DNA of 64,000 nt, taken from Gracilaria gracilis. Lineage: Eukaryota > Rhodophyta > Florideophyceae > Gracilariales > Gracilariaceae. Each line of letters opens with the position of its first letter. The stretch's first letter is position 1. The stretch lies in the NCBI GenBank assembly GCA_030374805.1, contig JARGSG010000057.1, positions 62,001 to 126,000 on the forward strand. Reading direction: 5' to 3'. The translations under genes were made by a program, and so were the position numbers. Below, one piece after another: positions 56,041 through 64,000 of this stretch. The notes beneath the pieces were generated by a model, which saw only the letters and a list, made by a program, of their open reading frames with translations, was not told the DNA's origin and did no database searches.

Positions 56041-56800
56041 AGAAAGGTGGAAATATTTTCGGGAATTAAGCACATCAAAACTTGGATAAATTCAGCGGTT
56101 TTTCGATCATTTTAATTCGGTCTTTTTTGACACCAAAACTATCATTCCGGTAACACCGACGTAGATTGGTTTTGATGATTGCCAGATCCGAAGCCATATT
56201 TAATCGTAGCGTTTGAGATCGTAACAATTTAAGCGCGGGATGCAGGTGAGATCGTAACAATCTAAGCGCGGGATGCAGATGCTGTTAGCTGTTCGCCCTT
56301 TTGAGATTGTAACAATCTAAGCGCGGGATGCAGATGCTGTGAGCTGTTCGCGCGATGGTTCTCACTGGAGGCAGATCAGGAACCTGTTTATCGGCTCGGG
56401 AGACGAGCACTACAGAACATCTTGCGCTTGGTCGCTTGCTATAGGCTAGATAAATATACTTCTGCGTGTCCTGGAAATGCCAAGGGCCTACAATATGCCA
56501 TGCTCACCTAAACTATTGCAAAGCAGAAACTTCCTACTTGCTACATGTCATCAAACGAAACAGCAGTACGACTCATGAAACAAAATCTCTCTCAACGCTT
56601 CACCGCTTGCCCAAGCATTTGTAAACCAATAAAAGTTATCAACGCCACAAAAAGGCGATATGAACGCGAGAGGTTGTTATTGTTCTGACGCCCAGCGTAG
56701 GCCACAATATGTCTTGTTGACTTTTACTACTGCAAAACCAAAGAATCTCAGTTGCTATATTCTGTCAGATGCAAAACCGGAAAAAAATTTTTTCTCCACG
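56041..56800. other. Intergenic with a minisatellite
   Basis: No gene is supported. Apart from the tandem repeat at 56215-56358, the stretch near 56459 resembles a word at 27716, perhaps from a shared decayed repeat. Confidence 0.35.
56215..56358 (+). repeat. Tandem repeat, three units
   Basis: The unit 'gagatcgtaacaatctaag' followed by 'cgcgggatgcag' starts at 56215, 56248 and 56303. The last two units extend through 'atgctg-agctgttcgc'. Confidence 0.8.
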
Positions 56801-56813
56801 CTTCACTAATGCT

Positions 56814-57734
56814 TTAAACGTCTTCAAGCCCAAAAAGGTCATCACTTGGCACAAAAGGGCCACATGAGCTGGACAAATTGTCTTTTTTCTCGAGGCCAAG
56901 ACAAACAAATTTTCTATCCCAGGGACCAATATCGCGCTTGAGTACCATGACTATAAAACTTTTGCCGTCGTTCTGGTTCCGAGGTAAAATAACGAAATGT
57001 AACTGAGTTATGATAGTCGCCTTCACGTAAAAACATAGTCAACCTAATACCGCAGGGTGTAAAAATGGCTCAATAATGAAAGCCTTGCTTTTTACAGACC
57101 ATCTATAGAGTTTTTTCTCTGTTAGCTAACAGTTTATAGCAACAGTTTTAAGAGAAGTGAATATATGTTAAACACGTAACAGGTGTTTATTTACTCAACT
57201 TCAAATGCAACTATTCCAACTCACACTCATCAGCTTCCATATTGACCGCACATTTTTGCACTGCGTCTTTTAAGTTTACATAAACTATGCGCTTTATTTC
57301 GCCCTTCTATCGTAAAATATACTACCAATACACAATTCAACTTCAAAAAACCTTGTGACCGCTGTAGGCTTTACAATGTGATTCGGTTGCTTACGATTTT
57401 TTTTCGAAGCATTTTTGAACCCCCATATGTTAGGGATATAGGTTTGAAGTGTTGAAATACTGCTATAACGGTTAAGCTCTTCTTGTAACGTTTCCACATG
57501 CCATTTATCTGTTGGCCAACAAACAACAATAACCAAGTGACGTCCACGTGTTCCTAAACACAGTAATACATCTCGTGATCCGACTCCACTAGGCAACAGA
57601 ATCGCCAAATACATCGTCTTTGCCATCGCTTTTGCTTCGCTACATTCTGAAACGAGGTACAGAGGACAGAAATAGTTCATAGAAACCTTCTTGTGCTCAA
57701 TATCTGAGCACGTGTCATCAAGTTTTTCTTCCAT
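56814..57734 (-). pseudogene. Unrecognised decayed gene, copy 1
   Basis: Minus-strand frames at 57734-57294 and 57026-56814 carry words that recur in the same order at 61.3-61.8 kb. These are DVLLCLGTRGRHLVIVVCW here versus HVIVYFRERGRRIMLVVGF there, and EGDYH in both. The order is the same in both places: the GRR/GRH block first, then EGDYH downstream on the minus strand. No known family is recognised. Two degenerate copies suggest a transposon gene or a decayed host gene family. Confidence 0.35.
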
Positions 57735-57816
57735 ATATGTGACAAATCGCTTTTGCCGGAGATGCGTAACACATGAAGACGCTCAAAAATTTCCCCTCAG
57801 TGAAATAACAAGGCAA

Positions 57817-58540
57817 GCAAAGCACTCCAGAAATGACATAGCTAAGCTGGATGAAAATCTGAGATCAAGCGTAACGACAAGCGTCTAGGTGTTATGCGTG
57901 GGCTATAGTGGGTAAAAAGACACGTGTTTACACCTTTATGAGACGAATTCTCGAGAGATTTGAGCGGCAAAAACATGGTATCAAACATTGGGCGACTGAA
58001 GACAGAACAATAGGGCAAAACCAAAAATAGAAAGAAGAGAACCACAGAAGTGGGTGAAACAGAAATACAAAGAACAAACCCAGGACAGGGGCGATTATAC
58101 GACAATAGGTCGGAAAAAGACATAAATAATTCTTATACTCGAAGCTCCACAAGAATAAGTACGTTAACAACACGGTCGTCACTCCACTTGGAGGTGAGAA
58201 ATCTCCAAAGGCGTGATAGTTAGAGCCACAAGCTTTTGCTTGGCAAGGGGCAGTTTAATTTAAGGAGTGGTACTCAACCCTCTAGGTACTGAGCTCGACG
58301 CACCACTGACCGTTGGTACGCCGGGAAAATAATCTAGAAAATATCTAAATAAATACAGCAATGCTGGATTCACAGCCTCTGGCATATCTGTGCTACCCGT
58401 GTGCTACTAAAATCCGCTAAACGGCCCGTCGAGCCGTACATTCTACTTGTACATATTTGGAAATGACCTCAGCGAGGCAACACGGTAATAGCAGTGTACC
58501 GCATATCTCTATACTAAGGCATCATGCGGAAATTTTCTAA
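57817..58540 (-). repeat. Solo LTR of repeat family R1 (Gypsy)
   Basis: This stretch matches 5208-5930 in the same orientation, without adjacent Gypsy coding parts. It is most simply a solo LTR left by recombination. Both copies have diverged widely. Confidence 0.6.
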
Positions 58541-58544
58541 GCGC

Positions 58545-58640
58545 GTACTATGACATCAAAGAAGTTTTGTCCCTCAATATACACGGGTTGTTCTACATCA
58601 TGCACCTCATGCGATTTGGGTCCAACCCTTGTCATAGTAC
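58545..58640. repeat. Short element-like unit with 11-bp inverted ends
   Basis: GTACTATGACA at 58545-58555 is matched by its exact inverse at 58630-58640. The 96-bp unit lies between the R1 and R2 LTRs and could be a tiny nonautonomous transposon. No target duplication was established. Confidence 0.4.
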
Positions 58641-58818
58641 ATGAAGGATTCAATTGGTTCTTTAGTACATAACTCTCATCTAATCAAACACGTTAATACC
58701 TTATAAACCCTAAAACTTGGTACTAAACATACCTGCATGTAGTGCAATCGCCTTTGGTAGAACTGAGGAGGATGCACCTCATATATCCATTGCTACTTTC
58801 GGCCGAACTTTCTATTAT

Positions 58819-59490
58819 TGTGAAGTCTAATTGGCTATTTGACCCTGATTAAGGATCTGCCTACGAAGGGTATGATTAGCTGAACACTTGTGTGCCCAAG
58901 CCCGATCATCGAATGAGCCGTGGCAAGAGTGCCACGGAAGTACACGTGGGTAGTGTTGGCTGGCGTGCCGGGTACTTAGATATTTACTTGATACTTATTA
59001 GCCGTATATAAGTGGCGGCACTTGCTGCCACTGTACGGGAAGTAAACCTCAAGGAGGTCTTGGCTCTGACTTGACTTCCGCTTGCGCACGGTCTCCCGCC
59101 CCATTCCGGAGAAATACCGCTGCCTATCTGGACAAGTCCTCCATCTCTGTCATCGAGAAACACAGATCCGTCGTTACAGCCTTTTATCTATCATTCTGTC
59201 GTAAACTTTGCTCGTTTTGCTCCATTCTACTTCGCCGATTCCGTTACCGGAGACGCCACATGCAGTAGTTTCCATTCCTTTGGCTACCCGATCGCCACCT
59301 CAACCTCCATTTGTAAGTCAGGAAGAGACTGCCCGGAGTTACACCCGGCACATGTCGGCTTCATCGGAGGGTTTGGCAACTGCTCTACATCAATAGAGAA
59401 CAAGGCTGAACACCTTGTTTGCCTAGCGCTGGCGTGCTCTTTTTTCTTTCTGCTCTCGGCTTTGATCGACAACACGTGCTACCATTTTAT
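58819..59490 (+). repeat. Solo LTR of repeat family R2
   Basis: The stretch starts near TGTGAAGTCTAATTGG, contains the promoter-like GTATATAAGTGG (about 59005) and ends near 'caacacgtgctacca'. Directly after it comes TTTTATGGGTCCAG, a possible primer-binding site. The inverse of this repeat lies at 5960-6630. No coding sequence of the element adjoins it. Confidence 0.6.
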
Positions 59491-61280
59491 GGGTCCAGCA
59501 CGTGCACCCTCATGGAGAAACAGTTGGTCACGTCATAAATTGAGGGCACTAAAGAACTTCTTTTCCTAAAACACATAAGACGCCGACAACCACAGAAGAA
59601 TACTTGTCGGGAGCGACAAACTGACACCCTGCCCACCTTCTCCTTCTCTTGATTGTGGAAATGGCGTCACCTTGGGGCCCCTCACTCATGTTTTGCTTTC
59701 TTCCGCTGTTTCGGCCTTTGGGTTCTAACATGGTTCCTTGTTTTGCTTTGCTGCTGCATTTACGTTGCCTCAGAAACCAGGGTTGCGTCCCTGGCCCATT
59801 TATTGTTCGATAATGTAAATTCGTACGCGTCTGGTGAAATTCTGGGTGCCTGAGATCGCGACTCCACTTTCTACCACTTCTACTCTTCTCTATTTTTGTA
59901 CAATGGCAATTTCGTGGCAAAAAGTGAGAGAGCTGAAGTGATGCCCTGCTCCTCGGGTACATTTACTGGGGGCAGCAATCAAATTGGCTGCGCATACACG
60001 AGACTATCATCATGATTTCATGGAGCTGATGCAAGATCGTGACGGCATTCTTAATCTTTCAATGGCTCCTAAAAACCTATGTGGAACAATTCATTTCTGG
60101 TGAAAACATCATTGTTTTTAGTGAATGAAGATGTTTTACATGACAAAAGAATGTTCATTGTCTCAACTGTGGAATGGACTATTTGTTTGTACTGGTGATT
60201 CTGGAACTCAGAGAAGCTGTACGCACATCCCTGCGAATTGTATATACACGATGAATACGTGTGGAGCTTAGTAGATTGCACTAGAGTAGTTTTGGTCTAG
60301 AGCTGTATTTACATGATGACCATTTTACTCCTCATCCCAATCGAGTAAACGTAAATGAATTTCGCTCTGTTCTTTCTCACCTCGACAACGTTTGCAATTC
60401 CATCTCAAAAGATACCCATCCGATCAAGTTCAATCACGATCACTATTTTAACAAGGTTCACCTTTATCCATTATACTTCACCACTGTTGGCTATCTCCTT
60501 GTTCTACTGTAAACTATCTCTGTATAGAGTCATGGGGTGGTCTATTCACATGACCAATTGAGATCTGTCACTCATTTAACCCCGGCTTCCAGTTTGATCG
60601 CCTGTGTTTGCGCGATGCGTCGTTCCTCTTTTCTTCTTGGATTTTCTCTGTAACGAGGTTCGGTACACATGTAACATTTTCCAGACCTCGGTTCCCCTCC
60701 AGGTCCTTCCCTCCACTTCCGTAGCATTTCTGAAATACGTCCGGTTGTTGAAAAGGGTCACTCCAGCACATGATACCATTACATCATCCTGGAAGCGATG
60801 TAGATGCAGGATATAATAAATGGATAGCTTACTATAGTTCAAAGGGGACTCGAGAATGACCCGCGATAAAACTTTCTGGACATTTGGGCCTGCAAACAAT
60901 TGCGTGTAAAAGCTTCATATGAAAAATATGAGTTACTCTTGAGGATAGTCGGTCAACCGTGGAATTATTCTTGGCGAAAATGGCATTTATAAACCAAGCA
61001 GGAAGCTGTCGGAGATTACCAAAAAAGTCTCTCAGCCTCTGACTGAGCGGAATTTCAAAATCTAGACCGCAGCTTTGGTTCTTGAGGTGCGTCTTCTACT
61101 AGTTTTGATTTTTTTTTCTATTCTCGAACCTTTATTAGCACTTTCAAGCGCATTCCTCGCCAAAAAATGTTTCGAGTGAAAGAGTGCAGGCTACTGTGCA
61201 AAAAGCACTTCCGCACCATCCTCACATTATAGACCATGGCATACAAGAATGGCGTAGTCTTCTTCATCATACTCCCATTC
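59491..61280. other. No supported gene
   Basis: The minus frame at 59549-59962 and the pair of opposed frames at 60576-60899 show no motifs. The first few hundred bases may be the remains of the leader region of the R2 element. The rest is AT-rich. Confidence 0.35.
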
Positions 61281-61291
61281 TTTTCAATGTA

Positions 61292-61780
61292 TCATAACCG
61301 GCTTCCATTCGTGTGCAAACCACTTACGTCGCCTACAAATAGATGTTTGCCAGTTCCAAATGATTTCGAAGCGTAAAGAACCACGTGATAATCGCCTTCA
61401 TTCTTGACGGCATTGGTAGCATCACAGTTCATGCATTCTGCATAGTGCTTGAAATTGAGAACGAACCAGCAGTAGAAGAAGCAACTGTGAAAATCTTTCA
61501 AAAGTAGTTGGATGATTCATTAGCTGCCGCCCAAAAAGATCTTTCGAAACGTATGAAAATGGCAATCGGCTACGTTTCATTCTTTCTACGTGTAAAATAA
61601 CCTGCTGGCACGATCTCTAAATTCATCATTAATGTTAGCAAAGCCCACCACCAACATAATGCGTCGCCCACGTTCACGGAAATATACAATAACATGTTCC
61701 TGATCAACAAACACTAGAACAACCTTTATCTGCTGTTATTTCGGGAACAAATCAAGATGAGGCGCGTGTTCTGGAATATA
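61292..61780 (-). pseudogene. Unrecognised decayed gene, copy 2
   Basis: The minus strand carries EHVIVYFRERGRRIMLVV near 61720-61640 and KNEGDYHVVLYASKSFGTG near 61420-61350. Both resemble, in order, the words of the frames at 56814-57734. The copy is more degraded than copy 1. Function unknown. Confidence 0.33.
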
Positions 61781-61889
61781 CTCAGAAGAGGAGGGACATC
61801 CAACTACTTCGAAAAGAGCCCACTTCCCTGGCAGTAGAGATACCTGAGAATGAGACTGTTCCGTCGCGAGAATTTTTTTTCGTTCACGC

Positions 61890-62308
61890 ATGGTCCCCAC
61901 TGTCAAGAAAAGTTGTACCGACTACAGAAATAAAACCTTAAGAGTGTCCAAATTTAGTAGTCTCGAAATCGAGCTAAAAGAAATTGCAGGTTGTCACATT
62001 GGAAAGGATAGCGCTAATTCTTCTATGACTGTTACGAACGCCAAAGAGTGGACCGAATGCTTGCGAACTTCAAGTTAAAAGATACGCACCGCGTAAAGAA
62101 TTGTCTAATGACCTCCGCCGATCAGCATAAGGAGCTACTCGAGCAGTATTTCAAGATTAAGAGGGATGCAAAGGCAGTCAAGAAAACTGAATCAACTTCG
62201 GCAAACACAGATGGCAAAAGCTATCATGTTCATATTGAAAATAAGGTCCACTACATGGCTTTGGTAGAATGCAAAGCCGACTGGAGTGTACTACTGGCGA
62301 CAAGTTAA
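61890..62308 (+). other. Two overlapping unrecognised plus-strand frames
   Basis: Frames at 61890-62078 (MVPTVKKSCTDYRNKTLRV) and 62048-62308 (Lys-rich, FKIKRDAKAVKKTES) overlap in different phases. They could be one broken gene. They contain no motif I recognise, and coding status is unproven. Confidence 0.25.
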
Positions 62309-62309
62309 C

Positions 62310-64000
62310 GACGAGAGAGCGGAAGCCAACCCATCACTTTCTGTAACTATTTTCAAACAGCCAATGTAAATTAAAGGAGCGTGACGCAGACTGCAGTGCA
62401 TCTAAGGCTACCTTCATTTCCACTACCACCTCTCTACCTGGCTCAAATATTTCATTCATGGTATTTGGTATGACATTCTACATCACCGGCAAAGAAATGG
62501 GCGTCGTTCTACAGGGTAGGCCTTTATTGAAAGTCATAGGTTCTTACCCGGACGAGCGCCTTTGAGTGCTGCGCAGCAACCATGTCCACGAAGAAACCCT
62601 GTTGGAAATATAGCAAACCCAGCACAGGCTGGGTGCTACGAAACAATGCGTTCTTTCGAGTCCTGACGAAGATAATGACGACACATATCTCGCCGAGGAA
62701 GATGCTGCCGGAACAGTGAAAGAATCGAAGTAATCCACTCTGCAAGCATTCCAATCACTTTGAAGCCATGCCGAGAAGAATAGGATACCGGAGGAAAGCC
62801 ATCAACGTCTGGCAGAAATCTTAGATCGCGACCGAGAGGTTGTCAGAATCACTCTGAGTTCTGAACTTCCTGCCAATTAAGCCCTACTGAATCAAACTGG
62901 TGAAGGACTTCCTTTCTTTTGGCTCCCTTGAGAAAAGTTATGGTTCACAGCAAATATATTTTATTATTAACACCATTCAAAAATATAACTCTGCTGCACC
63001 AATCCACAAGAATCCTGCACTTCGATTAGTCAGGGCTGTCACAGCTCTTACGAGGCCCTAGTTAAGTAAGCTGCGTTTCATTATAGATATGAAAGGTTCC
63101 AATGCATAAAGAGTCCCTATCCAGTGTGATATGCCGTACTTTGAATCCAAATTAAAAATTTTTGAGGGCACCTAATTTGTTGCCAACATTTATATAGTAC
63201 AGAGTCGTTGCCAGGTACTTCTCTCAAAGGAGTAAAAAGAAGTCATATAACGATTCAAAGTCCAACAAGGATATTCCTCATCCCTTCGACAACTCTCGCC
63301 AGGAAATGATACTGAGAACTCCAGATATATAAGATGGCGTTTTTTGTAATAATGATAGCTATCAGGTTCTGCATATATAAAATGAGTTTTTCTGGAAAAC
63401 CATACTTGCTGAGATGAAATTTTACATGTTAGTGATATCTAGCTGTTTGGGCATACTTAAATACAGTTGGATTTCTATAGTTTCGAATGCAATTTCTTTG
63501 AGTGTTTACGGACATGTGGCGTACTGGTTAAAAAGAAAGCACTTTGGGGCACATAACACAAAAAATATTTGTTAATTCACGAAGCGAGCACCATAATTCT
63601 GCCGAAGGCTCCACGCCCCGTGCATTGGATGATAACAAGATGATTATATATGCCAATCAGTATGCTGTAAGATAGTAAAACTGTTATAGGTGCATTCTTG
63701 GGCCAGCGCTCCATATCGATGGGGCTTTTGTTTCATTCGAAACCCTTAAAAACCGTCCTGTCTCGTTCGAATCAAACTCTCTTGTGTGAAATTCCGGTAA
63801 TTGCTTGGTTTGTTTGCAACTAGGGAGGCTTCAAGTGCATTATCAAGTTTGCCTGTGGATATTGAAGCAAAGTAGTTTCGACACTCAAACGCTTACTAAT
63901 TAATACCAGATACAGCTGTCGCACGAAAACCGCACCGAAGAAAAACCATTGGATGACACAAACGTACTTGCAACACGTTACTCTCCTCGAAAGGTACGAC
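62310..64000. other. AT-rich, no supported gene
   Basis: A minus frame at 62544-62738 begins DYFDSFTVPAASSS. It resembles NYFDSFNVPEDSST at the start of a frame in the tyrosine-recombinase element (43677), so a fragment of a related fossil may lie at 62.5-62.76 kb. Nothing gene-like was seen beyond 62760. Confidence 0.35.

Noticed and set aside
59549-59962. Basic minus-strand frame of 137 codons after the R2 LTR as a gag gene
   Set aside because: It is on the strand opposite to the LTR's direction, and no zinc knuckle or conserved gag block was seen.

Overview
The window looks like nuclear DNA of a eukaryote with short, mostly intron-free genes grouped between long stretches of nested, decayed transposable elements. 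Single-exon secreted-protein genes beside Gypsy, Copia, tyrosine-recombinase, Harbinger and Tc1/mariner relics would fit a florideophyte red alga such as Chondrus. That assignment is inference from style of organisation, not from a marker gene. No rRNA, tRNA or CRISPR was found.

Layout. 1-6630: a Ty3/Gypsy fossil on the minus strand with its 5' LTR, abutting a second LTR family. 7887-9476: a complete but dead Tc1/mariner element bounded by TA. 9824-11457: a decayed pogo/DDE_1 transposase. 12065-29808: the gene island, holding a secreted beta-propeller protein, three members of an unrecognised eight-cysteine secreted basic protein family (two at 15980-18344, one at 29143-29808), a GH5-like secreted protein, and two secreted vWA proteins made by a tandem segmental duplication of about 3.1 kb. 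30.6-33.3 kb: a Harbinger element. 34719-39356: a Ty1/Copia fossil with both LTRs, apparently inside an older element. 39919-44742: a tyrosine-recombinase retroelement fossil. About 44.8-56.0 kb: a candidate 11-kb DNA element with CTAG-rich inverted ends. It contains a coiled-coil ORF, a two-part array of near-perfect 30-bp palindromes, a nested Harbinger element (48858-51665, TTA target duplication) and broken transposase-like frames. 56.0-64.0 kb: solo LTRs, two copies of an unrecognised decayed frame, and AT-rich sequence without supported genes.

Every confident host gene between 12 and 30 kb starts with a signal peptide, so the island as a whole seems to serve the cell wall or extracellular space. 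Several of these genes have a TATA-like box about 95-125 bp before the start codon. The strongest candidates for something undescribed are the eight-cysteine family, the palindrome array, and the vWA pair whose 3' halves are almost identical while the rest has diverged. All alignments here were made by eye; percentages are estimates.
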